Shown here piece by piece: positions 36,498-45,831 of a stretch of DNA of 64,000 nt (position 1 is the first letter of the stretch; each line of letters starts with the position of its first letter). The stretch is taken from positions 253,106 through 317,105 of the forward strand of contig NZ_CDMW01000001.1 in assembly GCF_001078705.1 (NCBI RefSeq), written 5' to 3'. The notes below the pieces were generated by a model. The model ran no database searches. It had not been told where the DNA came from and saw nothing but the letters and a program-made list of their open reading frames with translations. The DNA is from Streptococcus sanguinis (GTDB taxonomy: Bacteria; Bacillota; Bacilli; Lactobacillales; Streptococcaceae). The translations under genes and the position numbers were made by a program.

Positions 36498-38750
36498 ATG
36501 TCAACGACTATCATTGGTTTCCCACGTTTGGGCGAATTCCGCGAATTGAAATTTACAACTGAAAAATACTTTAGACATGAAATCTCAGCAGAAGAGCTTC
36601 TGGCTGCGGCCAAAGAGCTGCGCGCTAAGCACTGGAATATTGTTAAGGAAAAAGGAATTTCAGAGCTTCCGTCCAATGACTTTTCTCATTATGACAATGT
36701 GCTGGATGCGGCCTTTCTCTTTAACGTGGTGCCGTCATCTGTGCAAGGCTTGGAGTTGACTGACTTGGAGCGGTATTTTGCCTTGGCTCGTGGCTATCAG
36801 GGCGAAAAAGGGGATGTCCGTGCCCTTCCGATGAAGAAATGGTTCAACACTAACTACCATTATATCGTTCCTAAATTTGAAAAAGAAACCCAAGTCAAGC
36901 TGGCTGGGCATAAGATTTTTGATGAATTTGCAGAAGCTAAAGAGTTGGGCTTGGTAACCCGTCCTGTTGTGGTCGGTCCATTCACTCTCCTGCAAGTATC
37001 TGACTTTGAAGACGGTGTGGCTCCGGCTGACTTTGTAGATGCACTAGCTGCAGCTTATCAAGAAGTTTTTGCAAAATTAGCAGAGCTGGGTGCAGAGCGT
37101 ATCCAGCTGGATGAGCCAAGTCTGGTCAAGGATCTGTCAGCAGAAGAAAAAGCTCTCTTCTTGGATCTTTATAAGAAGCTTTTGGCGGACAAGAAAGGCT
37201 TGGAAGTCTTAATTCAAACCTACTTTGGTGACGTTCGTGACATCTATGCAGACCTTATAGAGTTGCCAGTAGATGCGATTGGTCTGGACTTTGTCGAAGG
37301 CAAGAAAACTCTTGAACTTGTCAAAGGTGGTTTCCCAGCTGATAAGACACTTTATGCAGGGATTGTCAATGGTAAGAACATCTGGCGCAACAACTACGAA
37401 AAGAGCTTGGCGGTGCTTGAGCAAATCCCGGCTGAAAACATCGTCTTGACAAGCTCATGTTCGCTGCTCCATGTGCCATTTACGACTGCTAATGAAGAAT
37501 TTGAACCAGCAATCTTGAACCACTTTGCCTTTGCGGTGGAAAAATTGGATGAAATCCGTGACTTGGATGCTATCCGGAATGGCGGCGGTGCAGAAGCACT
37601 TGCTACCAACAAAGAACTCTTTGCGACTGAACGTGTTGGGCAAAATGCAGAACTTCGTGCTCGCATCGCTGGCTTGACGGATGCAGACTACACTCGTTTG
37701 CCAGCCTTTGAAGAGCGTGAGGAAATCCAGCACAAGACACTCAATCTGCCCCCGTTGCCAACTACGACAATTGGTTCCTTCCCTCAAACCAAGGAAGTCC
37801 GTGCCAAACGCTTGGCTTTCCGCAAGGGCGAGCTGTCAGCAGAAGACTATGACAAGTTCTTGGCTGAGCAAATTGATGAATGGATCAAGTGGCAAGAAGA
37901 AGTCGGCTTTGACGTGCTAGTGCATGGTGAGTTCGAGCGTAATGACATGGTTGAGTACTTCGGTCAAAACCTGTCAGGTTACCTCTTCTCTAAGAATGGT
38001 TGGGTACAATCATACGGTATGCGTGGGGTGAAACCACCAATCATCTGGGGTGATGTGACTCGTCTCAACCCAATCACTGTTAAATGGTCTAGCTATGCAC
38101 AAAGCCGTACAGACAAACCTGTTAAGGGCATGCTGACTGGACCTGTAACCATCCTCAACTGGTCATTCCCACGTGAAGACATCTCTATCAAGGATTCTAC
38201 CCTTCAAATCGCCCTGGCAATCAAGGACGAAGTGCTTGACCTTGAAGCTGCAGGTGTTAAGATTATCCAAATCGACGAGGCTGCTCTTCGTGAGAAATTA
38301 CCACTCCGTCGTAGCGACTGGTACGAAGATTACCTTGACTGGGCAATTCCAGCCTTCCGTCTAGTACACTCAACAGTAGCGCCAGATACGCAAATCCACA
38401 CTCACATGTGTTACTCAGAATTTACAGATATCATCCCAGCTATCGACAACATGGATGCGGACGTGATTTCCTTTGAAGCTAGTCGCTCTAACTTGGAAAT
38501 CCTGGACGAGCTCAAGGCTAAGAACTTCCAGACAGAAGTGGGGCCTGGAGTTTACGATATCCACTCACCGCGTGTGCCAAATGAAGGAGAAATTGACCAT
38601 ACGATTGAAGCCATCTTGGCTAAGGTGCCAAGCAGCAAGGTCTGGATCAACCCTGACTGTGGTCTTAAAACTCGTGGTATCCCAGAAACCAAGGCTAGCT
38701 TGGTGCGCTTAGTAGAAGCAGCCAAAGCAGCTAGAAAACACCTAAAATAA
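36498..38750 (+). CDS. metE: Cobalamin-independent methionine synthase MetE
   Basis: 750 aa, full length. Transfers the methyl group of 5-methyl-THF(Glu3) to homocysteine. N-terminal half starts [18 protein letters not shown]-terminal catalytic half holds the zinc ligands in HTHMCYSEF (His and Cys) and NPDCGLKTR (Cys) and substrate motif [10 protein letters not shown]. Codon use strongly biased toward the highly expressed set. Ribosome site TTGGAGGA. Followed by metF, which supplies the methyl donor. Confidence 0.96.
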   Translation: MSTTIIGFPRLGEFRELKFTTEKYFRHEISAEELLAAAKELRAKHWNIVKEKGISELPSNDFSHYDNVLDAAFLFNVVPSSVQGLELTDLERYFALARGYQGEKGDVRALPMKKWFNTNYHYIVPKFEKETQVKLAGHKIFDEFAEAKELGLVTRPVVVGPFTLLQVSDFEDGVAPADFVDALAAAYQEVFAKLAELGAERIQLDEPSLVKDLSAEEKALFLDLYKKLLADKKGLEVLIQTYFGDVRDIYADLIELPVDAIGLDFVEGKKTLELVKGGFPADKTLYAGIVNGKNIWRNNYEKSLAVLEQIPAENIVLTSSCSLLHVPFTTANEEFEPAILNHFAFAVEKLDEIRDLDAIRNGGGAEALATNKELFATERVGQNAELRARIAGLTDADYTRLPAFEEREEIQHKTLNLPPLPTTTIGSFPQTKEVRAKRLAFRKGELSAEDYDKFLAEQIDEWIKWQEEVGFDVLVHGEFERNDMVEYFGQNLSGYLFSKNGWVQSYGMRGVKPPIIWGDVTRLNPITVKWSSYAQSRTDKPVKGMLTGPVTILNWSFPREDISIKDSTLQIALAIKDEVLDLEAAGVKIIQIDEAALREKLPLRRSDWYEDYLDWAIPAFRLVHSTVAPDTQIHTHMCYSEFTDIIPAIDNMDADVISFEASRSNLEILDELKAKNFQTEVGPGVYDIHSPRVPNEGEIDHTIEAILAKVPSSKVWINPDCGLKTRGIPETKASLVRLVEAAKAARKHLK

Positions 38751-38810
38751 TCCTCCTGGAACCTCAAAAGTTGATCTTGATGGAGGATACCCCAAAATTG
38801 AAGCAGAGCT

Positions 38811-38845
38811 GACAATCCTGCAGAATCTGTTCTTTTAGGATTGTC
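38811..38845 (+). other. Hairpin between metE and metF
   Basis: Perfect 9-bp stem GACAATCCT / AGGATTGTC with 17-nt loop and no T-run, so not a standard terminator. May stabilise the metE message or tune metF expression. Confidence 0.5.
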
Positions 38846-38886
38846 CTCGGCTATCACTACCATCATTGAAAGGAACTTTTTGTTAT

Positions 38887-39765
38887 ATGGTTCGTCGTCA
38901 TACACCCAGTCTCTCATTTGAAGTATTTCCTCCCAATCCGGCAGTAGGCAATGATAAGATTTTTCAGGCGTTGAGAGAGATGCAAGATCTGGCTCCTCAC
39001 TTTATCAGTGTGACAGCCAGCAATAATAAGTTTGACATTGAGGAGACGACGGTTCGTTTGACGGAGTTCATCGCCAACGACCTCAAGATTCCGACGATTG
39101 CTCACCTACCTGCGGTCTATCTAACCAAGGACATGGTGTCCAATATATTGCAGTCTTTGGATCGGGTTGGTGTCCATCAGATTTTGGCTTTGCGAGGGGA
39201 TATTTTTCCAGATGTAGCGCCTAAGGATGATTTTACCTATGCGACTGACTTGATTGAATACATCAAGACAGAAGCGCCGCACTTTAACATCGTCGGAGCC
39301 TGCTATCCAGAGGGCCATCCGGATTCTCCAAATCAGATTTCGGATATTCAAAATCTGAAGAAAAAGGTGGATGCTGGCTGTTCTAGTTTGGTGACCCAGC
39401 TTTTCTTTGACAATGAGCGCTTCTATGATTTTCAGGACAAGTGTATTTTAGCCGGTATTGAAGTGCCTATTCATGCTGGGATTATGCCGATTCTCAACCG
39501 CAATCAGGCTCTGCGCCTGCTCAAGACCTGTGAGAATATCAAGCTGCCAAGAAAATTCCGGGCTATTCTGGATAAGTACGAACATGATCCAGAGTCTTTG
39601 AGAGCAGCTGGTTTGGCTTATGCTGTGGACCAAATTGTTGACTTGGTGACCCAAGATGTAGCGGGCATACACCTTTACACTATGAATAATGCTGCAACAG
39701 CCTATCATATCTATAAGGCTACCCATGCTCTCTTCAATCATAATCCATCCGTCCAATCTTTTTAA
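38887..39765 (+). CDS. metF: 5,10-methylenetetrahydrofolate reductase MetF
   Basis: 292 aa. NAD(P)H- and FAD-dependent reduction of methylene-THF to 5-methyl-THF for MetE. Family blocks PSLSFEVFPPNP (catalytic Glu), SVTASNNK, LALRGD and TQLFFDNERFYDF are present. ATG 38887 chosen; AAAGGAA lies about 12 bases upstream, and an in-frame TTG at 38866 precedes that site. Same transcript as metE, 136 bp downstream. Confidence 0.93.
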   Translation: MVRRHTPSLSFEVFPPNPAVGNDKIFQALREMQDLAPHFISVTASNNKFDIEETTVRLTEFIANDLKIPTIAHLPAVYLTKDMVSNILQSLDRVGVHQILALRGDIFPDVAPKDDFTYATDLIEYIKTEAPHFNIVGACYPEGHPDSPNQISDIQNLKKKVDAGCSSLVTQLFFDNERFYDFQDKCILAGIEVPIHAGIMPILNRNQALRLLKTCENIKLPRKFRAILDKYEHDPESLRAAGLAYAVDQIVDLVTQDVAGIHLYTMNNAATAYHIYKATHALFNHNPSVQSF

Positions 39766-39776
39766 GATGAATGAAG

Positions 39777-39818
39777 AAACCACTAATCAGATTCAGTTGC
39801 TGTTTAGTGGTTTTTGTT
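39777..39818 (+). terminator. Terminator of metEF
   Basis: Stem AAACCACTAA / TTAGTGGTTT with 17-nt loop, T-rich tail. The -35 (TTGCTG, 39798) of the next gene's promoter (TATAAT 39820-39825, 16-bp spacer) lies within the hairpin. Confidence 0.75.
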
Positions 39819-39862
39819 TTATAATAAGGATAAAAAAATTATCTAAATCTAAGGAGAAGCTG

Positions 39863-40711
39863 ATGGAGCATTCGCTGACCTTGGTTAAGTCTATGCAGTT
39901 TGGCCAAGAAGATTGTTTTTTTGCCTTCTGTGGTTATTCAAAAACGGAAGCCCATCATAGCTTTGGGCCGGCTGTTCGGGATGTTTATGTCATTCATATC
40001 GTACTGGAGGGACGGGGGACTTACTCCGTTGGCAATCAGCGTTATGATTTGCAGGAAGGGCAGGGCTTTGTGGTGCCACCGGGTCAGTCGGTCTTTTATC
40101 AGGCTGATGGAGAAGAGCCTTGGTCTTATGTCTGGATGGGATTGGGTGGACGCCTCTTGCCTCCTTATCTGCAGGCTCTGGGCTTACAGTCTGGCCAATG
40201 GTCTTTTGAGCTGACTTCTTTGCAGGAATTTAAGGCCTTGGTCTTTGAAAGTCTGGCTTACGAAGGCAGCGGAATAACAGCTGAACTAGCTCTGCAAAGG
40301 CAAGTTTATCGATTCTTAGAGCTCTTGTCCCAACGTCTTAAGCAGACATCCTTAATCACGGAAAGCCGTCGAGTCAATCCTTATGTCCAGCAGGTATTGG
40401 AACTGCTGAGTAGCCATCTGCCAGAAAGTTTATCTGTGCAGGAGTTGGCGCAGAAATTAGCGCTACACCCTTCCTACCTATCTCGGCTTTTCAAGGATGA
40501 AGTAGGAAAGGGTATTAAGGAGTACAGTAATGATTTGCGACTCAATATGGCAGCTGATTTGCTGACGAGCAGCCAGCTTTCGGTGGAAGAGATTGCCAAT
40601 AAGACAGGCTTTGCCGGAACCCAGAGCTTTTCAAAAGCCTTCAAGAAGGCACGTGGCCAGTCGCCCCTGAACTTTCGCAAGGCTAGCTCTCATCTGGGGC
40701 AGGAGCTGTAA
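39863..40711 (+). CDS. AraC-family regulator (MsmR/RafR-like), probable activator of alpha-galactosidase
   Basis: 282 aa from ATG 39863 (AAGGAG upstream; the frame is open further back into metF but has no signals). N-terminal cupin/arabinose-binding-like domain (YVIHIVLEGRGTYSVGNQRYDLQEGQGFVVPPGQ) and C-terminal double HTH (LSVQELAQKLALHPSYLSRLFKDEVG and LSVEEIANKTGFAGTQSFSKAFKKARGQSPLNFR). Directly upstream of aga in the same orientation, as msmR/rafR stand next to aga in other streptococci. Ligand presumably an alpha-galactoside (inference). Confidence 0.87.
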   Translation: MEHSLTLVKSMQFGQEDCFFAFCGYSKTEAHHSFGPAVRDVYVIHIVLEGRGTYSVGNQRYDLQEGQGFVVPPGQSVFYQADGEEPWSYVWMGLGGRLLPPYLQALGLQSGQWSFELTSLQEFKALVFESLAYEGSGITAELALQRQVYRFLELLSQRLKQTSLITESRRVNPYVQQVLELLSSHLPESLSVQELAQKLALHPSYLSRLFKDEVGKGIKEYSNDLRLNMAADLLTSSQLSVEEIANKTGFAGTQSFSKAFKKARGQSPLNFRKASSHLGQEL

Positions 40712-40744
40712 AAAGTCACATTTGGATAAATAAAACTAGAAAGA

Positions 40745-40778
40745 AAGGCTTACCAAAAAGGGGAGCCTTTTTTATAAT
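40745..40778 (+). promoter_or_regulatory. Hairpin terminator overlapping the aga promoter
   Basis: Stem AAGGCT / AGCCTT followed by TTTTTT ends the AraC transcript. TTACCA (40750) with 17-bp spacer and TATAAT (40773-40778) lies across the same sequence and would start transcription near 40785. Confidence 0.6.
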
Positions 40779-40790
40779 GAAAGGAGAAGC

Positions 40791-40823
40791 ATGATTGCAG
40801 ACTGCGAAAGGAGAAGATCATGA
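40791..40823 (+). CDS. Possible 10-codon leader ORF overlapping aga
   Basis: ATG-N-TGA frame encoding MIADCERRRS; its TGA overlaps the aga ATG as ATGA, and it has its own AAAGGAG. The ribosome-site stretch GAAAGGAGAAG occurs twice exactly (40779-40789 and 40806-40816). If transcription starts near 40785, as the TATAAT suggests, the first ribosome site would be lost from the mRNA, so this may only be a by-product of a small duplication. Confidence 0.25.
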   Translation: MIADCERRRS

Positions 40824-43057
40824 ATAAGGCGAGTATTTGGTTTAACGAAGAATGTCGGCAATTTCATCTGACTAACGACGAGGTTTCTTATATCTTTCGG
40901 GTTTCGGAGGATGGTAAACTCTTGCAGCTTTACTACGGCGCGGCAGTACCAGAGAGGGATTATTCTTATCTGGTGGAGCTGCAGCATCGGCCCATGACGA
41001 CCTATCGGAAAGAAGGGGATTTACGCTATTCTTTGGAGCATGTGCGGCAGGAATTTCCAGAATACGGCACGACAGACTTTCGCCATCCCGCTATCTGTCT
41101 GCGGCAGGAAAATGGCTCGCGCATTACTGATTTTGTCTATGTCAGTCATCAGATAGTAGATGGTAAGCCAGCTTTAGAGGGGCTGCCCGCTACTTATACA
41201 GAGACTCAAACGGAGGCTAAAACTCTTATCTTGACCCTGCGAGATGAGTTGACAGAAGTTGAAGTTCAGCTGTTTTATACGATTTTTGCTGATTGGCCGG
41301 TTATCGCTCGCTCCAGCAAAGTGATTAATCAAGGTAGGGAAACTTGCTACTTGGAATCCCTAGCTAGTCTGTCGCTGGATCTGCCAGATGCTGATTATGA
41401 CTGGCGGCAGCTATCGGGAGCATGGGCCCGGGAACGCCATATCAAGGAGCGCCCGCTTCAGCAGGGGATTCAGTCTATTGAGTCAACCCGCGGCATTTCC
41501 AGTCCCCACCACAATCCTTTTGTAGCTCTTAAGCGACCGGAAACGACTGAGTTTTCAGGTCCAGTGCTAGGAGCGGCCTTGGTGTATTCAGGTAATTTTC
41601 TCATTCAGGCTGAGGTGGACACCTATGATGTGACTCGGCTGCAGATAGGCATCAATCCTCTCGGTTTTGAGTGGAAGCTGGCTGCGGGCCAGTCCTTTAC
41701 CAGTCCAGAAGCTCTGCTGGTATATTCTGAGCAGGGCCTCAATGGCATGAGTCAAGTCTTTCATCAGCTATTTCGTCGACGTCTGGCTAGGGGCTACTGG
41801 CGCGAGCGAGTGCGTCCTGTTCTCATCAATAACTGGGAAGCTACCTATTTTGACTTTAGTGAGGATCAGCTGCTGGAGCTTGCTGAAAAGGCTCAGCAAG
41901 TAGGGGTGGAGCTCTTTGTGTTAGATGATGGCTGGTTTGGCCAGCGGACTAATGATCGCACTGGGCTGGGTGATTGGTTTGTCAATCCAGACAGGCTGCC
42001 GCAGGGGCTGGGATCGCTAGCAGAGCGAATTCACGGTTTAGGTATGAAGTTCGGTCTTTGGTTTGAGCCGGAAATGGTCAATAAGGACAGCCAACTCTAT
42101 CGAGCTCATCCTGACTGGTTGCTGGCAGTGCCAGATAGACAGCCCCACCATGGTCGGAACCAGTTTGTTTTGGACTATTCTCGGCCGGAGGTGGTGGATG
42201 AAATCTTTGAGCGGCTGTCATCAGTTATCGAGGAAGCGCAGCTGGATTATATCAAATGGGATATGAATCGCCCTCTGACGGATGTCTTCTCAGCTGCCTG
42301 GCCAGCTGATCAGCAAGGAGAGATTTTTCACCGCTATGTCTTGGGTGTTTATGACTTGTATGAGCGTTTGATCAGTCGCTATCCGAGATTGCTATTTGAG
42401 TCCTGCTCTTCAGGTGGAGGCCGCTTTGATCCAGGTATGCTCTACTATGCTCCTCAAGCTTGGACCAGCGATGACTCGGATGCGATCGAGCGCTTGAAAA
42501 TCCAGTATGGAACTAGCCTTCTCTATCCGCTTTCATCCATGGGAGCCCATGTCTCCATCGTGCCCAATCACCAGACCAATCGTCTGACTCCGTTGAAGAC
42601 GCGGGGGAATGTCGCCTTTTTCGGTTCCTTTGGCTATGAGCTGGATCTTAATCAGCTAAGCCCAGAAGAATTGGCTGAAGTCAGGGAACAGATAGCTTTT
42701 TACAAGCGTCATCGAGAGCTAATTCATAATGGAACGTTTTATCGACTGCTGTCGCCATTTAAGGGAGAGGGGCAGACAGCTTGGATGGTTGTCAGTCAGG
42801 ATCAGAACACTGCACTATTAGGCACTTTCAAGGTCCTCAATCAAGTCAATCGCTCTCATCAGCGCTTGCAACTGAAAGGGCTGGCTGTGGATAAGGTCTA
42901 TCGACTAGAGGGGCGTGTCTATACTGGGGCTGAGCTTATGCGAGTTGGACTGGTCACCACGGACGCTTCCAGCGGTCAGCTTCTGGAGGATTCTGAGCAA
43001 AAGCCAAGCTATGACTTTGATTCCAAACTCTGGCTGTTTGAAGCAGAAGATGAGTAG
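40820..43057 (+). CDS. aga: Alpha-galactosidase, glycoside hydrolase family 36
   Basis: 745 aa cytoplasmic GH36 enzyme that removes terminal alpha-1,6-galactose from melibiose, raffinose and related sugars. N-terminal beta-sandwich, then the catalytic barrel with nucleophile Asp in YIKWDMNR (~residue 480) and acid/base Asp in SDDSDAIERL (~residue 549); SCSSGGGRFDPGML is the family's CXXGXGR block. Ribosome site GAAAGGAGAAG. No transporter gene is adjacent, unlike the msm operon. Confidence 0.93.
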   Translation: MNKASIWFNEECRQFHLTNDEVSYIFRVSEDGKLLQLYYGAAVPERDYSYLVELQHRPMTTYRKEGDLRYSLEHVRQEFPEYGTTDFRHPAICLRQENGSRITDFVYVSHQIVDGKPALEGLPATYTETQTEAKTLILTLRDELTEVEVQLFYTIFADWPVIARSSKVINQGRETCYLESLASLSLDLPDADYDWRQLSGAWARERHIKERPLQQGIQSIESTRGISSPHHNPFVALKRPETTEFSGPVLGAALVYSGNFLIQAEVDTYDVTRLQIGINPLGFEWKLAAGQSFTSPEALLVYSEQGLNGMSQVFHQLFRRRLARGYWRERVRPVLINNWEATYFDFSEDQLLELAEKAQQVGVELFVLDDGWFGQRTNDRTGLGDWFVNPDRLPQGLGSLAERIHGLGMKFGLWFEPEMVNKDSQLYRAHPDWLLAVPDRQPHHGRNQFVLDYSRPEVVDEIFERLSSVIEEAQLDYIKWDMNRPLTDVFSAAWPADQQGEIFHRYVLGVYDLYERLISRYPRLLFESCSSGGGRFDPGMLYYAPQAWTSDDSDAIERLKIQYGTSLLYPLSSMGAHVSIVPNHQTNRLTPLKTRGNVAFFGSFGYELDLNQLSPEELAEVREQIAFYKRHRELIHNGTFYRLLSPFKGEGQTAWMVVSQDQNTALLGTFKVLNQVNRSHQRLQLKGLAVDKVYRLEGRVYTGAELMRVGLVTTDASSGQLLEDSEQKPSYDFDSKLWLFEAEDE

Positions 43058-43071
43058 ATAAGATGGGAAAT

Positions 43072-43108
43072 AAATCATAACCACCCGTCTAACGGGTGGT
43101 TATGATTT
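43072..43108. terminator. Perfect 16-bp hairpin, shared terminator
   Basis: AAATCATAACCACCCG pairs exactly with CGGGTGGTTATGATTT around TCTAA; T-tracts short. It overlaps the stop codon of the convergent gene at 43107. Confidence 0.75.
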
Positions 43109-43586
43109 ATACTTGACTGTAGGTTTCACGACGACTTAGTTTTGCGTCTTCTTTTTTGCAGGGTATTGGTTGAGCTTGCTCTTCTGCCTTCCACTCACTT
43201 CGAGTAAAGACCATGGAGAGTAGTGTCAGAGCCGCAAAGGTTGATCCTACGTACCAGTAGGGCATATCCAGCGTCGTGGAGCGGCCAGATAGATTGACGA
43301 TGCCACGGAAGAGCATGCCAGCTGTCATGATGGCTACTGCTGAGTTCCAGAGGTTGAGGCTGAGCCGAGAGAGATTAGGAATAACCTTCATAAAGAGCAG
43401 GAGGAGGATGCCACCCACCAGAGGAATGACAAAGAGGTAGTGCATGTGGCTAGATGTTTCGCCGAAGCTGAAGGATTCATAGATTCTGCTGAAAGCAAAG
43501 AAGAAAATAGTTAATAGTGCGTAGATAAGAGCTGTTTTTCTAAAACGTTTTTTGCTGGGATTAGTAACCGATGTAGACAATATCAC
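43107..43586 (-). CDS. Membrane protein, last gene of an envelope-glycan operon
   Basis: 159 aa, four hydrophobic segments (about residues 18-36, 48-66, 80-98, 110-126) and a charged C-terminus. Not recognised beyond resemblance to small streptococcal membrane proteins found with exopolysaccharide genes. Starts with GTG 43586 inside the end of the glycosidase gene (26-bp overlap), so it is translationally coupled; a TTG two codons on is an alternative. Confidence 0.65.
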   Translation of the reverse strand: MILSTSVTNPSKKRFRKTALIYALLTIFFFAFSRIYESFSFGETSSHMHYLFVIPLVGGILLLLFMKVIPNLSRLSLNLWNSAVAIMTAGMLFRGIVNLSGRSTTLDMPYWYVGSTFAALTLLSMVFTRSEWKAEEQAQPIPCKKEDAKLSRRETYSQV

Positions 43587-44472
43587 TCACCGACCTTTCT
43601 GAGATAGTATTTCCGTTGGTTGTAGGTTTGTTAATGACCTGACCGTTAAAGTAAAGTGTAGAGGAGCCACCGCCGTCAAGGTTATAGGCAGTCTTGACAC
43701 CATAAGATTTCATGATTTCTGCCATCAGGTAGAGGGAAAGTCCCTCGCTTTCTGAGGTGCGTCCGTCTGAGACGATGATGATGTAGTGGTTTTCGTCAAT
43801 GATACCGATAGCTGTCCGAGGATTGGAAGACATGGACTGGCTGACTTCGGAGTTGGTATCAACGACAATTTCGCCATTTTCTACAAGAGATGGGCCGAAA
43901 GCCAAGAGATTGACCACGCCGTCTTTGACCAGTTGATCAGCAGAGACTTGGTCTTCATAGATAATCTTGAAGGAGCCGTCTTTGTAAATAGCTAAATCCC
44001 CATTGCTGGAGTCTTCTCGGACGGTATCGCGGTAGACGACGCCATTGCGGATGACATAGCCGGTTGTATTGGCTCCATAGTAGTCACCGTTAACCGCTAG
44101 GATAGCATTGTTGTTGGCAGCCGTTTCCGAGGTTTTTGCCGTGACATTGTTTCCATAGGTGTTTTGGGCAAAGGCTGTTTTCAGATATTCTGATGAGCTA
44201 ACAGTCACGTCAGCGATGTAGACTTGGGTGTTGCTGACGGTCTTTTCAGTTAGCGTGACTGAGATGTTGTCGTCTGAATAGCTGGTATCCGTCACAGTCG
44301 CTGTTTCCGCAGCCTTGCTGGCAGCCTCGGTATTGGACGACGAACTTGCGCTTGAAACCGTGGAAATGGTCTCTGCGATGACGAAGGTTTTCAGCATGGA
44401 GTAGCTGAAAGAAGCTGTCAGAAGCAGCCCGAAAATGGAGGCGTAGGCATAGCGTTTCTTTAAAAATTTCAT
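43561..44472 (-). CDS. Phosphodiester glycosidase-domain (NAGPA) exported protein
   Basis: 303 aa. N-terminal basic stretch and one membrane segment (YASIFGLLLTASFSYSMLKTFVI), a Ser/Ala/Thr-rich linker, then a NAGPA domain outside the cell: VNGDYYGANTTGYVIRNG, NPRTAIGI, IIVSDGR and the signature NLDGGGSSTLYFNG. The domain is known from the enzyme uncovering mannose-6-phosphate and from bacterial exopolysaccharide proteins. Start overlaps the upstream stop as ATGA. Suggested role: trimming or modifying a phosphodiester-linked wall or capsule glycan (inference). Confidence 0.85.
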   Translation of the reverse strand: MKFLKKRYAYASIFGLLLTASFSYSMLKTFVIAETISTVSSASSSSNTEAASKAAETATVTDTSYSDDNISVTLTEKTVSNTQVYIADVTVSSSEYLKTAFAQNTYGNNVTAKTSETAANNNAILAVNGDYYGANTTGYVIRNGVVYRDTVREDSSNGDLAIYKDGSFKIIYEDQVSADQLVKDGVVNLLAFGPSLVENGEIVVDTNSEVSQSMSSNPRTAIGIIDENHYIIIVSDGRTSESEGLSLYLMAEIMKSYGVKTAYNLDGGGSSTLYFNGQVINKPTTNGNTISERSVSDIVYIGY

Positions 44473-45512
44473 GATGCGGTGTGTGTCCTTTCCTTAAAAA
44501 TAAATCTCTTTTGCACCATCCAGGAGACGGTGAAGAGTAAGATGCCGGCGATAATTTTGACAATCAGAAGATTGAGACCAAAGACAGCATAGAAGAGGCG
44601 AATCAGCAGTGTGTCTAGGATAAAGAGCACTACAGCTAGGCTGAAATAGCCAGTTCCTGTCTTGAGTATACTGTCGTCGTTCTTAAAGACCAGCCTTTTA
44701 TTGGTCGAATAGTTAAAGATTGAGCTGGTCACGCGGGCAATCCCATTTGCGAGAAGAATTCTCAGGCTGGTCGGCACAGCAGCTAAAAACAAGAGAGCCA
44801 GTGCGTAGACGATATAGTCGACGACGAAACTGCTGAGAGAAGTCAGAGCAAATTTGAATATATTTTTATAAATCATGAGCCCATCCCGAATTGGTCGGAA
44901 GTGCGAGCCTTGATTGTCATTGATATAGACCGTCTCAATGGGCACTTCCAAAATGCGATATTCCTTGCTGGCTTCTAAGAGCATGTTCATTTCATACTCA
45001 TAGCGCTGGCCCTCTACCTTTAGCATAAACGGAATCATGTTGGTCGTAAAGGCTCGTAAGCCTGTCTGAGTATCGGAGACACTCACGCCAGTTTGGACTT
45101 TGAAGAGAGCCCGAGTCAGACTGTTACCGAAGCGGCTGCGCAGAGGCACCTTGCCAGTAAAAGCGCGTGCTCCCAGAATCAGCTGATTGGGATTTTCAGA
45201 AGCCTTGCTCGCTACGCGGAAAATATCCCAGACCTTATGCTGGCCGTCTGCATCTGCTGTTACCACCGTTCCATAGATCTTCAGTGCTTGGATAAAGGTA
45301 AAAGCAGTCTTCAGCGCTTGCCCCTTGCCTTGATTGACCTGATGACGGAGCACGGTCGCATACTGCTCTGCCTGCTCAAAGACTATCTGGCATTTGGAAG
45401 AGCTGCCGTCATCGATAACAATGATATGAAAATCACCTTTATGGTGAGTTTTTTTTATCAGCTTAATAAGATTATAATCAGGCTCGTAGGCCGGAATCAC
45501 TAGAAAATCCAT
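44469..45512 (-). CDS. GT2 glycosyltransferase fused to GtrA membrane domain
   Basis: 347 aa from ATG 45512 (GAGG seven bases upstream; ATG 45518 sits against it). Residues ~1-220: DPM1-like family-2 glycosyltransferase (VIPAYEPD, IDDGSSSK, ADADGQHK, GARAFTGKVPLRSRFGN), likely transferring a sugar from a nucleotide donor to undecaprenyl phosphate. Residues ~225-347: GtrA domain with four membrane segments, a candidate flippase for lipid-linked sugar. First gene of a three-gene operon with the NAGPA protein and the membrane protein. A 26-bp palindrome lies upstream (45588-45613). Confidence 0.87.
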   Translation of the reverse strand: MDFLVIPAYEPDYNLIKLIKKTHHKGDFHIIVIDDGSSSKCQIVFEQAEQYATVLRHQVNQGKGQALKTAFTFIQALKIYGTVVTADADGQHKVWDIFRVASKASENPNQLILGARAFTGKVPLRSRFGNSLTRALFKVQTGVSVSDTQTGLRAFTTNMIPFMLKVEGQRYEYEMNMLLEASKEYRILEVPIETVYINDNQGSHFRPIRDGLMIYKNIFKFALTSLSSFVVDYIVYALALLFLAAVPTSLRILLANGIARVTSSIFNYSTNKRLVFKNDDSILKTGTGYFSLAVVLFILDTLLIRLFYAVFGLNLLIVKIIAGILLFTVSWMVQKRFIFKERTHTAS

Positions 45513-45798
45513 ATCCATACCTCTTTCTTAGATGATTTGTAGAAAGTATACAGACTGCGGCTTAAAGATTCCTAATATAAGTTAGTTTTAAGAAAATGTT
45601 AACATTTCTTTAAGGAAAGAGCATGGGTAGAATGTGGTAGAAATGCGATAGGAAGAGGGGGTAAGGTGAAGTTGTGGGATGAATTATAGAGTATGAAAGG
45701 TGATTTATGTATATACTTATAAAAACTAGAAAATTCAAATGTTGGCAATCTATTACTATGATTCAAATATAAATATTGGGAAAATATTTTCCTGCAAC
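45513..45798. other. Intergenic region upstream of the glycosyltransferase operon
   Basis: About 290 bp, A/T rich, no gene supported. Holds a minus-strand TATACT (45547-45552) as probable -10 and the palindrome at 45588-45613. The remainder (45620-45798) shows nothing I can interpret. Confidence 0.5.
45588..45613. promoter_or_regulatory. 26-bp palindrome, putative operator
   Basis: TTAAGAAAATGTT | AACATTTCTTTAA, 11 of 13 positions symmetric around GTTAAC, about 35 bp upstream of the probable -10 of the glycosyltransferase operon. Binder unknown. Confidence 0.45.
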
Positions 45799-45799
45799 A

Positions 45800-45826
45800 A
45801 AAAAACGACCCTAACGGTCGTTTTTT
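45800..45826. terminator. Terminator of the PrsW-like gene
   Basis: Stem AAAAAACGACC / GGTCGTTTTTT, loop CTAAC; T-run on both strands. Confidence 0.85.
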
Positions 45827-45831
45827 GGGTA

